A stretch of 32,091 nucleotides of DNA. Source: Thermoplasmata archaeon (GTDB lineage Archaea > Thermoplasmatota > Thermoplasmata > Lutacidiplasmatales > UBA184). Below, one piece after another: positions 23,318 to 30,159 of this stretch. Numbering within the stretch: the first letter of the stretch is position 1; each line of letters starts with the position of its first letter. The translations under genes and the position numbers were made by a program. The notes under the pieces are model-generated. The model saw only the letters and a list, made by a program, of their open reading frames with translations. It was not told the origin of the DNA and made no database searches. The stretch covers positions 1 to 32,091 of the forward strand of contig JAKAYL010000018.1 of assembly GCA_021809545.1 (NCBI GenBank), written 5' to 3'.

Positions 23318-24345
23318 GGGCCCAGTCCTCCCTGCGGAAGCCCGGCGGTTTCCGGGAGCCCCATCATCAGGTTGGCATTCTGGATCGCTTGACCCGCACC
23401 CCCCTTGACCAGGTTGTCGATGGCACTGAAGAGAACGACCGAGGGGGGAGCCGCTTGAGTGGCAAGCTGGCAGGCATTCGACCCTTGGACCCAGGGCAGC
23501 TTCGGAACCGGGCCCAGGCGGACGAAGGGACTGTTTGCGTAGGTCTGTGCGAGCGTTTGCGTCCAGGTCTCGACGGCCCCCGCCGGGACGCCCGGGGCAT
23601 AGATGGTGCAGAGGATCCCCCGAACGACGGGAACGATGTGAGGAACGAACGTGACCTGCGAGGCCTCTTCGCCCACCGCCCCGCCGAGCAGGGTGAGCGC
23701 CTCCCGGATCTCGGGACCGTGACGGTGCTTTCCCTCCCCGTAGGCATTGACCGAGGCCCCGGCCTGGGGATGGTGCGTGAGGGGCCCGGGGGTAGTCCCG
23801 GCCCCGGAGGTCCCGCTCTTGGCGTCGACGATGATGTGGGGAGGCAACAGTCTCTCCCGAGCCAGAGGGAGGAGCGCCAGGAGCGTGGCGGTGGGGTAAC
23901 AGCCCGGATTGGCGATGAGCCGTGCCTTGGCGACCTCTTCCCGCGCCAGTTCCGTGAGGCCGTAGACGGCCTCGGGGAGGTGGTCAAGGTCCGCGTGGGG
24001 GCGACCGTAGGTCGCCTGGTAGACCTCGGGGTCCTTGAGGCGGTAGTCGGGTCCCATGTCGACCACCCGGATGCCGCGTTCCAGGAGCCCGGGGACGAGG
24101 GCCGGAGCTTCCCCAGAGGGAAGCGCCAGGAGCGCCACATCCACATCCATGGCGCTCGCATCCGAAGTGAGGACTAGGTCTCTGCCCGAGGACAGCCAGG
24201 GGCAGAGGGAGCCCAGTTTCTCCCCGGCGTGATGAGAGGAGACCGCGTGGGTCAGCTTGAGATCCGGATGCTGGGCGAGAAGCCGGAGAGCCTCGCTACC
24301 GAGGTATCCGCTCGCTCCCACGACACCGACGGTGCCTTGTGCCAA
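23314..24345 (-). CDS. argC: N-acetyl-gamma-glutamyl-phosphate reductase
   Basis: 343 residues with a Rossmann NADPH site GVVGASGYLGSEALRLL at residues 7-23, the catalytic cysteine in IANPGCYPTATLLAL (about C150), the loop DAKSGTSGAGTTPGP, and a C-terminal SAIDNLVKGGAGQAIQNANL typical of ArgC type 1. It reduces acetylglutamyl phosphate to the semialdehyde. LysY homologues of the LysW pathway are similar, but the neighbours are arginine genes. The start is TTG at 24345: no ATG or GTG lies between it and the conserved GVVGASG. The stop overlaps the argJ ATG as ATGA. The gene lies 89 bases downstream of the ACT-domain gene. Confidence 0.92.
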   Translation of the reverse strand: MAQGTVGVVGASGYLGSEALRLLAQHPDLKLTHAVSSHHAGEKLGSLCPWLSSGRDLVLTSDASAMDVDVALLALPSGEAPALVPGLLERGIRVVDMGPDYRLKDPEVYQATYGRPHADLDHLPEAVYGLTELAREEVAKARLIANPGCYPTATLLALLPLARERLLPPHIIVDAKSGTSGAGTTPGPLTHHPQAGASVNAYGEGKHRHGPEIREALTLLGGAVGEEASQVTFVPHIVPVVRGILCTIYAPGVPAGAVETWTQTLAQTYANSPFVRLGPVPKLPWVQGSNACQLATQAAPPSVVLFSAIDNLVKGGAGQAIQNANLMMGLPETAGLPQGGLGP

Positions 24346-24434
24346 TCCTACGTTTCACCCGGGAAATACCTAGGGAGCAGCCTCCTATCAATCCGGTGTC
24401 GAGGAGAAAACGCGCGCGGGCCCGCCGAGTTCCG

Positions 24435-25163
24435 TCAGCGCGAAGAATGTCCCGTAGGAGACACAGGTTCCCCTGAATTGTCGTTCTCACCGGAATGGAT
24501 GAGTTCCCCGAGCACTTCGAAGGCGGAGAGGAGCGACTTCTCGTCGAGGACGAACGTGCTCTCGGTGTGCGAGCTCACGATCTCGAGGCTGTTGATCCCG
24601 CGACGGGCGAGCGTGCTCGCGAGGAAGGCGAGGACCCCGGGGGTCTCCACGATGGAGATGGGGGAGCGGATGGTGAGCGCCGCGAGTCCCCGGTGGATGC
24701 GGATCACGTTCTCCTTGCGGAGCCCCGAAAGGACGCTCTCGAGGAGATCATCCTCCAGGAGGACGGTGAGGGAGCCGGGGCCCTGGATGAGTTGGAGGAG
24801 GTGGCGGCGGTCTTTGAGGAGCTCCCCTGCGGCCTCGTCGACCCGGAGGAGCACCTCCCAGTCGTTCCGGGCCGCGATGATGGCCACGCGGGTGCGGACC
24901 TCGATGCGGCTCCCGCGGATGACCTTCATGAGGCGCTCGTCCGCGGTGGGATCCCCGGACATCTGCTTCTGGTACCTCCGGCAGGCGACGGTGACGGCCT
25001 CCTCGTTCTTGACCCCCTTTTCCTCGAGGATCTTGCGGGCGAGGGCCGTGAAGTTGATGACGTCCCATGCGAGGCAGTCCCGGATGGACGGATGCTCGTC
25101 GATGTACCTCCGGGTCACATCGGCGGCGGTGGGGCCGGTCGGTTTCTCAGGACGCTTGGCCAT
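24435..25163 (-). CDS. ACT-domain protein, putative amino-acid-responsive regulator
   Basis: The 242-residue protein has a helical N-terminal part (about 12-65) with RRYIDEHPSIRDCLAWDVIN and LARKILEEKG, which looks like a winged-helix or helix-turn-helix. A second part (85-160) has ACT-like pattern, LIQGPGSLTVLLEDDLLESVLSGLR. A clearer ACT domain runs from about 164 to 222: ISIVETPGVLAFLASTLARRGINSLEIV, then a T-F-V-L strand, with the glycine turn in ETPGVL that binds amino acids in aspartokinase-type ACT domains. The tail is disordered. As the first gene upstream of argCJBGH on the same strand, with an 89-base gap, it most likely senses arginine or lysine and controls the operon; that is inference. 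Confidence 0.7.
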   Translation of the reverse strand: MAKRPEKPTGPTAADVTRRYIDEHPSIRDCLAWDVINFTALARKILEEKGVKNEEAVTVACRRYQKQMSGDPTADERLMKVIRGSRIEVRTRVAIIAARNDWEVLLRVDEAAGELLKDRRHLLQLIQGPGSLTVLLEDDLLESVLSGLRKENVIRIHRGLAALTIRSPISIVETPGVLAFLASTLARRGINSLEIVSSHTESTFVLDEKSLLSAFEVLGELIHSGENDNSGEPVSPTGHSSR

Positions 25164-25220
25164 GCGGTGATCCTGTAACTCTCCGAGGCAATGAAGGTGT
25201 TGGAGGACCTGGGGTCTTCC

Positions 25221-25841
25221 CTACTGCACGACAACGGTCGTGGCGGCAGCACACCCTTGCTGCTGGGAATACTGAGGTTGCACCGTGAGCTGGACGACGA
25301 AGGTGCCGTTGGTGACGTAGGTGTAGTTCACGGGCGCCCCGTTCGTAGAATACGTTTGACTGGACCCCGCTCCAAAGTCCCACCACAGAGCATACGAACC
25401 ATCGGGAGGGGTCACCGACGAAGTGAACGTCACGATGAGGGGGGCATATCCGGATTGCGGGTTCGCGAAGATGGTCGCCTGGCAGGGAGAATTGGAAGAG
25501 GTGGTCGGCAGCTGAGGCGACGTGGGAAGCTGCGAGGCGTAGATCGTCATGCCCACGGCGATGATCAGAACGATCACCGTCCCGACGATCTGGGCCACGG
25601 CATGTGTGCCTCCCTGACTGTAGTTCAAGGGCGGTCCTGGCGGATATACGGGTAGAGGAGCGTATTGCGGGTACGCTGGCCTGGGAGGGGGAGGCGGGGC
25701 GGTCCTCACTTGGCTGCGGACCCCACAATAGGGACAGGTGACGCAACCGAACTCGTCGGGGAGCGGCAGGGGAGCACCACACGTGGGGCACTCCTCCGGT
25801 GTCTCACGGCCCGGAGAGTTCAAAGGTTGGCCGGGGAACAT
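25221..25841 (-). CDS. Zinc-ribbon membrane protein with outside PKD domain
   Basis: From the ATG at 25841 the 206-residue product has a zinc ribbon C18-P-T-C21 ... C36-P-Y-C39, a proline-rich linker (PPPPPRPAYPQYAPLPVYPP), one membrane helix at about 83-103 (AVAQIVGTVIVLIIAVGMTIYA) and a PKD-like beta-sandwich (about 118-206) with the ANPQSGYAPLIVTFTSS and LWWDFGAGSS turns. Thus the ribbon is cytosolic and the PKD domain outside. Two cysteines of the PKD part (about C117 and near the end) could form a disulfide. A TTG at 25922 in frame would add 27 low-complexity residues and has a TATA-like TTGTTAACC (25972-25980) about 50 bases upstream, so the start is uncertain. The function is not known. 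Confidence 0.65.
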   Translation of the reverse strand: MFPGQPLNSPGRETPEECPTCGAPLPLPDEFGCVTCPYCGVRSQVRTAPPPPPRPAYPQYAPLPVYPPGPPLNYSQGGTHAVAQIVGTVIVLIIAVGMTIYASQLPTSPQLPTTSSNSPCQATIFANPQSGYAPLIVTFTSSVTPPDGSYALWWDFGAGSSQTYSTNGAPVNYTYVTNGTFVVQLTVQPQYSQQQGCAAATTVVVQ

Positions 25842-26201
25842 CTCACCTCGCTGGGAGCCGGCTCTTGCTGGGCCCTCCCCGACCGGAGGGAGTCCGCCGG
25901 AGTCCTGGGACACCGGGACCAAGAGAAGAACGCCTTCTTGGGGGTCTCGATGGGACCGCGGGGTTGCATCAGGTTAACAACATAGCAAACGAGCACAAGA
26001 ATCTGTTGGTAAGGGACCTTTGGTGACCCGTTTCTGTGGGTAGCACAAAACTTGACTTCCGTATCGACCTTGAAGCATTCTCAACGACTTCCGAAGCCGT
26101 TCCCCCGGATTCGAAGGAGCGAGCGGAGGCTCGTCGCACCAGGAACAGGTGTCCCGAGTCACGCGAAAGCCAAGTAGGGCGCTTCGTATCCGAAGGAAGC
26201 T
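25842..26201. other. Divergent intergenic region, about 360 bases
   Basis: Between the minus-strand PKD gene and the plus-strand HAD gene. It holds a minus-strand TATA-like TTGTTAACCT (25971-25980) and no convincing gene; part (25842-25922) may be coding if the PKD gene starts at the TTG. Plus-strand promoter elements for the HAD gene are unclear (CTTCGTATCC at 26181-26190 is too close to the GTG). GC is lower than in the coding parts. I see no tRNA or repeat in it. Confidence 0.5.
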
Positions 26202-26909
26202 GTGACGGCGGAAACCAAGAGGCCTCGCGGGGTCATCGTCTTCGACATGGACGGTACGCTGGTCGACGACATGAAGGAGATCGGGGCGACCGCCGCGAAG
26301 GTGATGCACGAGGCCTTCGGCATTCCCGTCGAGGAGGCGATGGCCATGTACTACGCCACGACCGGGATGCCCTTCGAACGGCAACTGCTGGAGCTCTTCC
26401 CTGAGAAGCCCCGGGAACAGCTCCACCGGGTGGCCCTCCACTTCCACGAGGTGAAGGTCATGGAGGTCTACTCGAAGGTGAAGCTCTTCCCCGAGATCCC
26501 GCAGGTGCTGAAAGCCCTTGTCCGGGCCGGCTGGGTCCTGGTCGTGGCCACGGGCGCGGAACGGGAGGTCGCCGAGCTCATCTTGGAGCGGGAAGGGATC
26601 GCCTTCCTGCTGGACGGGGTGATGGGGGCGGGCCAGGGGACGAAGGATCTGCATATCCAGGAGTACAAGAAACGCTGGACAGGGGTGCCCTTCGTGCTGG
26701 TCGGGGACTCCCGGTTCGACATCGAAGTGGCGAAGCGGTTCCCGGAATTGGTCGTGGTGGGGAGGGCATGCAAACTGCCGGGGTGGGTCATCACCCCTCA
26801 GGACATGCTCAAGCTGGGCGCGGCCTGGTCGGAGTACACCCTGGAAGGTCTGCCGGCGGCGCTCGAGAAGCTCGCACCCGCCGGGGTCGTAGGAACCCCT
26901 GTCTCCTAG
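26202..26909 (+). CDS. HAD superfamily hydrolase (phosphatase-like)
   Basis: 235 residues with the four HAD motifs: VFDMDGTLVDD with nucleophile D15 and D17, VVATGAERE (motif II), a lysine in the GTKDLHIQEYKKR region (motif III), and VGDSRFDI with D169 (motif IV). The helical cap between residues 25 and 90 (AMAMYYATTGMPFERQLLELF) puts it in subfamily I, with phosphoglycolate phosphatase-like enzymes. It would hydrolyse a small phosphate ester; the substrate is not predictable. The start is GTG at 26202 preceded by AAGGAAG. An alternative start is the ATG at about 26247, but this would cut off the nucleophile and is rejected. It converges on the DnaJ-type zinc protein. Confidence 0.8.
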   Translation: MTAETKRPRGVIVFDMDGTLVDDMKEIGATAAKVMHEAFGIPVEEAMAMYYATTGMPFERQLLELFPEKPREQLHRVALHFHEVKVMEVYSKVKLFPEIPQVLKALVRAGWVLVVATGAEREVAELILEREGIAFLLDGVMGAGQGTKDLHIQEYKKRWTGVPFVLVGDSRFDIEVAKRFPELVVVGRACKLPGWVITPQDMLKLGAAWSEYTLEGLPAALEKLAPAGVVGTPVS

Positions 26910-26964
26910 GATGGACTGGATTACCCTGTCCTGTCCCCAGGCTTAGGGAAACGTTCCGAATCCG

Positions 26965-27429
26965 TCAGACGGGGGACTGGGGCTTCAACCCCGTCCCATT
27001 GCAGCTGTCGCACTTGTGTCCGCCAGGGCGGAATCCGAATCCCAGACAGTAAGGACACTTGGCCGCTTTCTCCTTGGCTCCCTTGGAGAGGTCGACCTCC
27101 TCCCCCTTCTCGTCCAATTCCAGGTACCCGCTCCCTCCGCAGTGCTTGCATCCGCCGCCGAGGGTCTTCCCGCTGCCCATGCAGTAGCGGCACGCCTTCC
27201 TCGGTTTGTCGACGGCGGCGCGCCATCCCTTTCCCTCGCATTTGGGACAGGGAGCCCCGTCCTTCTGGGCGAGCCCGGCGCAGTTCGGGCAGGGTTCCCG
27301 GGCGGTTCCCTTGAACGTCCGTCCGCTTCCGAGGCAGTGTTTGCAGATGCCCCCGAGGCCGGATCCTGAACCCAGGCAATACTTGCAGATCTCGCCGTCC
27401 TTCTCCCAGGGGAACTTCTGGCGGTACAC
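26965..27429 (-). CDS. Stand-alone DnaJ-type zinc-knuckle protein with eight CxxC motifs
   Basis: 154 residues that are almost wholly made of DnaJ-like CxxCxGxG knuckles. CxxC pairs are at 15/18, 29/32, 47/50, 61/64, 80/83, 94/97, 125/128 and 140/143; following residues are GSG, GSG, GLA, GKG, GSG, GSG, GFG and GTG. A DnaJ/Hsp40 core has four such motifs binding two zinc ions, so eight suggest two such modules and four zinc ions. There is no J domain (no HPD), no G/F linker and no C-terminal client-binding domain. The start is GTG at 27429, with TATA box CTTTTAGTAC centred 27 bases upstream. Functions of such proteins include thiol-disulfide or protein-folding help, but none is established here. 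Confidence 0.7.
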   Translation of the reverse strand: MYRQKFPWEKDGEICKYCLGSGSGLGGICKHCLGSGRTFKGTAREPCPNCAGLAQKDGAPCPKCEGKGWRAAVDKPRKACRYCMGSGKTLGGGCKHCGGSGYLELDEKGEEVDLSKGAKEKAAKCPYCLGFGFRPGGHKCDSCNGTGLKPQSPV

Positions 27430-27450
27430 GGGGGTGGGCAGCCCCCGGCG

Positions 27451-27460
27451 GTACTAAAAG
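27451..27460 (-). promoter_or_regulatory. TATA box for the DnaJ-type zinc protein
   Basis: Minus strand CTTTTAGTAC centred 27 bases from the GTG start at 27429, indicating a leaderless mRNA. It diverges from the tbp promoter about 150 bases away. Confidence 0.5.
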
Positions 27461-27596
27461 GAGATGTCCGGGCCAAAAATGTGGGGGTGAGCCCCCCTGA
27501 AGCTTCCGAAAACTGACCCAAAATGCATGGACCGGGAAATCCGAACTAAGCGGAGTGCGGGCCCTCATGGACCGGGCTATGGTCTGTGTCACAAAG

Positions 27597-27616
27597 CTTA
27601 TAAACCGTATATAAAT
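27597..27616 (+). promoter_or_regulatory. Two stacked TATA boxes before tbp
   Basis: CTTATAAA (27597-27604, after purine-rich CAAAG) is centred 29 bases before the ATG at 27629, the usual leaderless distance. A second, better TATA-like TATATAAAT (27608-27616) lies only 17 bases from the ATG, and CTTTAAAAC follows at 27618-27626. The second cannot serve the same start codon as a normal promoter, so it may be a TBP-binding site for self-control. Confidence 0.55.
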
Positions 27617-27628
27617 GCTTTAAAACCT

Positions 27629-28177
27629 ATGGCTAAGATACGCATCGAGAACGTCGTGGCCTCCACATCGCTGGGAGACGAACTGGACCTGCAATCGATC
27701 GCACTCTCCCTCGACGGGGCGGAATACGAGCCCGAGCAGTTCCCTGGGCTCATCTACCGCTTGAAGGAGCCGAAGACGGCGATCCTTCTCTTCCGCAGCG
27801 GAAAGGTGGTCTGCACAGGCGCGAAGAGCATGGTCGAGGTCGGCCGCTCCATCGAGAAGGTGGCGAAGGAGATCCGGAAGACCGGGCAGAAGATCCTCGC
27901 CAAGCCCAAGATCGATGTCCAGAACATCGTGGCCTCCTCGGACCTCGGCAGCGAGATCAACCTCAACGCCATCGCCGTGACCCTGGGTCTCGAGCGCGTG
28001 GAGTACGAGCCCGAGCAGTTCCCGGGTCTGGTGTGCCGCATCGAAGACCCTCGCGTGGTCATCCTCCTCTTCGGCAGCGGGAAGCTGGTGTGCACCGGCG
28101 CCCGGAAGCCCGCGGACGTCGACCGGGCCGTCAAGAAGATCACCGAAGAGCTCCGGGGCGCAGGACTCCTCCGGTAG
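27629..28177 (+). CDS. tbp: TATA-box-binding protein
   Basis: 182 residues made of the two direct repeats of the TBP saddle: IRIENVVASTSLGDELDLQSIA...YEPEQFPGLIYR and IDVQNIVASSDLGSEINLNAIA...YEPEQFPGLVCR. Each ends with the KVVCTGAK/KLVCTGAR strand, and the second contains the VEYEPEQFPGLVCRIEDPR loop. It binds TATA boxes, bends DNA and recruits TFB and RNA polymerase. The ATG at 27629 is chosen for TATA spacing and family length; a longer frame from 27527 runs through the promoter. It is separated from the convergent trm112-like gene by strong hairpins. Confidence 0.97.
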   Translation: MAKIRIENVVASTSLGDELDLQSIALSLDGAEYEPEQFPGLIYRLKEPKTAILLFRSGKVVCTGAKSMVEVGRSIEKVAKEIRKTGQKILAKPKIDVQNIVASSDLGSEINLNAIAVTLGLERVEYEPEQFPGLVCRIEDPRVVILLFGSGKLVCTGARKPADVDRAVKKITEELRGAGLLR

Positions 28178-28224
28178 GGGGATCCCTCCCCCAACTGCCC
28201 GCCCGCTAGCGCAGCTCGGGCGGG
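28177..28224. terminator. Two GC-rich hairpins between convergent genes
   Basis: GGGGGA (28177-28182) pairs with TCCCCC (28187-28192) over a 4-base loop, starting in the tbp stop codon. CCCGCCCG (28198-28205) pairs with CGGGCGGG (28217-28224) over an 11-base loop that itself has AGC/GCT, and includes the stop codon of the trm112-like gene. They are placed to end both transcripts; there is no long T-tract. Confidence 0.45.
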
Positions 28225-28385
28225 AGCATGTTGGGGATGCCGTCCTCGATCGGGAACTTGGCCGAGCACTTCGTGCACTGGATCGTCCCGTCGAGGATCT
28301 CTCCCTTGGCCTCCTTGCGGGCCTCCAGCGTGAGGTCCCCCCGGCACAACGGGCAGCAGAGGAGTTCCATCAGGTCCTTCTTCAT
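28206..28385 (-). CDS. Trm112-like zinc protein
   Basis: A 59-residue protein, MKKDLMELLCCPLCRGDLTL..., with the Trm112 pattern: a CPLC pair (C11, C14), a CTKC pair (C37, C40) and the ending FPIEDGIPNMLPPELR that occurs in almost all Trm112/YcaR family members. In archaea and eukaryotes Trm112 is a small partner that stabilises and activates several methyltransferases acting on tRNA, rRNA and release factor; free-standing small relatives exist in bacteria. The ATG at 28385 fits a TATA box GGTTAAG centred 28 bases away. It is too short to stand out among overlapping frames. Its partner enzyme is not adjacent; trmG10 in this window is a different methylase type. Confidence 0.85.
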   Translation of the reverse strand: MKKDLMELLCCPLCRGDLTLEARKEAKGEILDGTIQCTKCSAKFPIEDGIPNMLPPELR

Positions 28386-28408
28386 GCAACGGGAGCGAGG
28401 TCTCCCAG

Positions 28409-28418
28409 AACTTAACCA
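28409..28418 (-). promoter_or_regulatory. TATA box for the Trm112-like gene
   Basis: Minus strand TGGTTAAGTT, centred about 28 bases before the ATG at 28385, suggesting a leaderless mRNA. Confidence 0.5.
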
Positions 28419-28498
28419 TTGAGGGTCGGCTTCGGAACGCCACTTTTGCGCCGCGAAGGATGGTTCGCGACCCTCTGTCGGCCGTCGCTGTAGAACGA

Positions 28499-28507
28499 CT
28501 TTATCTA
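28499..28507 (+). promoter_or_regulatory. TATA box for purF
   Basis: CTTTATCTA, after AGAACGA, centred 27 bases before the GTG at 28530. It supports the GTG as start of a leaderless mRNA. Confidence 0.6.
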
Positions 28508-28529
28508 CCTTCCCCTCTGTTGGAAGTTC

Positions 28530-30050
28530 GTGGGGCCCGAGGAAAAGTGCGGTGTGACGGCCGTCTCCGTCCCCGGCAAGGGGGCCGCCCCCTATCTCTA
28601 TCTCGGCCTGCGGGCGCTCCAGCACCGGGGCCAGGAATCCGCGGGCATCGTGACCTCCTCCCACGGTCGCTTCTACAACCGCCGCCAGATGGGTCTCGTC
28701 CACGAGGTCTTCGACCGGGACGCCTTGGACGCGCTCCGGGGCAGTGCCGGTATCGGGCACGTCCGCTACTCCACCCGCGGCGCCTCTTCCGTCCAGAACG
28801 CGCAGCCCATCATCATCCCCACCCGTGACGGGGACCTCGCGCTCGGCCAGAACGGCGACATCGTCAACTACCAGCCCCTGCGCCGGCGGCTCCAGCAGGA
28901 GGGGATCGAATTCATCGGCAACGCCGACACCGAGGTCATCGGGAACTACCTGGCGACCGAGTACGAGAACTCCACCAGCATGGAGTTCGCCATCAAGCGC
29001 CTCATGGGCGAGGTCTCCGGAGGCTACGCCATCGTCATGCTCCACGGCCAGAAGATCTACGCCTTCCGGGACCCCCTCGGCATCCGCCCCCTCTCCTTGG
29101 GAAAGCTGGAGAACGGATTCGCCGTGGCCAGCGAATCGGTCGCCATCGAGCTCATGGGCGGCACCGACGTCCGGGACGTCCAGCCCGGCGAGATCATCGT
29201 CATCGAGGAACCCAAGGGGAAGAAGGAGGGCCAGCTCCCCCTCCAGGTAAAGTCCGTCAAGGGCACCACCCCGAGGCACACCGCCCACTGCATGTTCGAG
29301 TGGGTCTACTTCTCCCGCCCCGACTCCATCATCGATGCCCGCCTCGTCTACGAGGTCCGCTACCGGATCGGCGAGATGCTGGGCCGGGAGAGCCCCGCCC
29401 AGGCGGACGTCGTGATCCCGGTGCCCGACTCGAGCCGTCCCCAGGCCCTGGGCCTGTCCCATGTCTCCGGGATCCCCTACGCGGAGGGTCTCATCAAGAA
29501 CCGGTTCGTCGAGCGGACCTTCATCCTCCCTGACCAGCGGCGCCGGGAGGAGGAGGTGCGCGTGAAGCTCCACCCGGTGCCCGGGGTCATCAAGGGCAAG
29601 CGGATCGTCCTCATGGACGACAGCATCGTGCGGGGAACGACCCTGAAGGAGATCGTCGCCATGGTCCGCACCGCGGGGGCGACCGAGGTCCATGTCCGGG
29701 TAGGCTGTCCCCCTATCACCGCTCCCTGCTACTTCGGGATCGACATGAAGGACCGGCGGGACCTCATCGCCTACCAACGCACCGTCCAGGAGGTCGCCGG
29801 CCTCATCGGGGCGGACTCCGTCGCCTACCTTTCCATGCAGGGGCTCTTCGACGCCATCCAGATGAAGGAGAGCGAGCTCTGCGTGGGCTGCCTGACGGGC
29901 CGCTACCCGGTCAGCGTCCCCCAGGAGCACCGCCGCCTCCAGAAGTCCCTGGGCGACTTCTCGGCGGAACCCGGCCCCGTGCGGGCCACCCCGGCAGCGG
30001 CACGGGCCCGTGGGCTGCCCGAGAAGGTTGTTCGGAAAGCCCGGACTTAA
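28530..30050 (+). CDS. purF: Amidophosphoribosyltransferase
   Basis: 506 residues. It makes 5-phosphoribosylamine from PRPP and glutamine, the first committed step of purine synthesis. The glutaminase nucleophile is C7 in MGPEEKCGVTAV, so six residues must be removed to expose it, as in Bacillus-type PurF. GLRALQHRGQESAGI, GHVRYSTRGAS and GQNGDIVNY belong to the glutaminase domain. The PRPP loop is RIVLMDDSIVRGTT with D363/D364. Cysteines C254 (HCMFEWVYFSRPDS), C400 (APCYFGID), C451 and C454 (CVGCLTGRYP) match the four ligands of the structural 4Fe-4S cluster. The C-terminal 30 residues are variable and low complexity. The start is GTG, fixed by the TATA box and the propeptide. Confidence 0.96.
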   Translation: MGPEEKCGVTAVSVPGKGAAPYLYLGLRALQHRGQESAGIVTSSHGRFYNRRQMGLVHEVFDRDALDALRGSAGIGHVRYSTRGASSVQNAQPIIIPTRDGDLALGQNGDIVNYQPLRRRLQQEGIEFIGNADTEVIGNYLATEYENSTSMEFAIKRLMGEVSGGYAIVMLHGQKIYAFRDPLGIRPLSLGKLENGFAVASESVAIELMGGTDVRDVQPGEIIVIEEPKGKKEGQLPLQVKSVKGTTPRHTAHCMFEWVYFSRPDSIIDARLVYEVRYRIGEMLGRESPAQADVVIPVPDSSRPQALGLSHVSGIPYAEGLIKNRFVERTFILPDQRRREEEVRVKLHPVPGVIKGKRIVLMDDSIVRGTTLKEIVAMVRTAGATEVHVRVGCPPITAPCYFGIDMKDRRDLIAYQRTVQEVAGLIGADSVAYLSMQGLFDAIQMKESELCVGCLTGRYPVSVPQEHRRLQKSLGDFSAEPGPVRATPAAARARGLPEKVVRKART

Positions 30051-30054
30051 ACCT

Positions 30055-30091
30055 CTGACGAAGTCAACATCGACACTTGTCGGTGCGTCAG
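30055..30091. promoter_or_regulatory. Nested dyad between purF and the pilin promoter
   Basis: CTGACG (30055-30060) pairs with CGTCAG (30086-30091), and within it CGACA-CT-TGTCG (30071-30082) is a palindrome. The array ends 5 bases before the TATA box CTTATTAAA at 30097-30105, a place for an activator or repressor, or the folded 3' end of the purF mRNA. Confidence 0.4.
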
Positions 30092-30096
30092 GAACA

Positions 30097-30105
30097 CTTA
30101 TTAAA
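30097..30105 (+). promoter_or_regulatory. TATA box for pilin 1
   Basis: CTTATTAAA is a near-consensus archaeal TATA box. The predicted start near 30128 gives a leader of about 32 bases that contains AAGGAG (30131-30136) and TTGGAG (30143-30148) as possible ribosome sites; unlike most genes here, this one is not leaderless. Confidence 0.65.
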
Positions 30106-30159
30106 TACTACAACTAACACTTTGGTTCGTAAGGAGAAATCCTTGGAGAAAAGAACCGA

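Noticed and set aside
21219-24345. LysW-carrier type pathway for lysine/arginine
   Set aside because: No LysW or LysX-like gene is present and argJ, which acts on free acetyl intermediates, is; distant lysW copies cannot be excluded.
28386-29930. Minus-strand frame running through purF into the Trm112-like gene
   Set aside because: Only its last 59 codons are a real gene; the rest is a shadow of purF.
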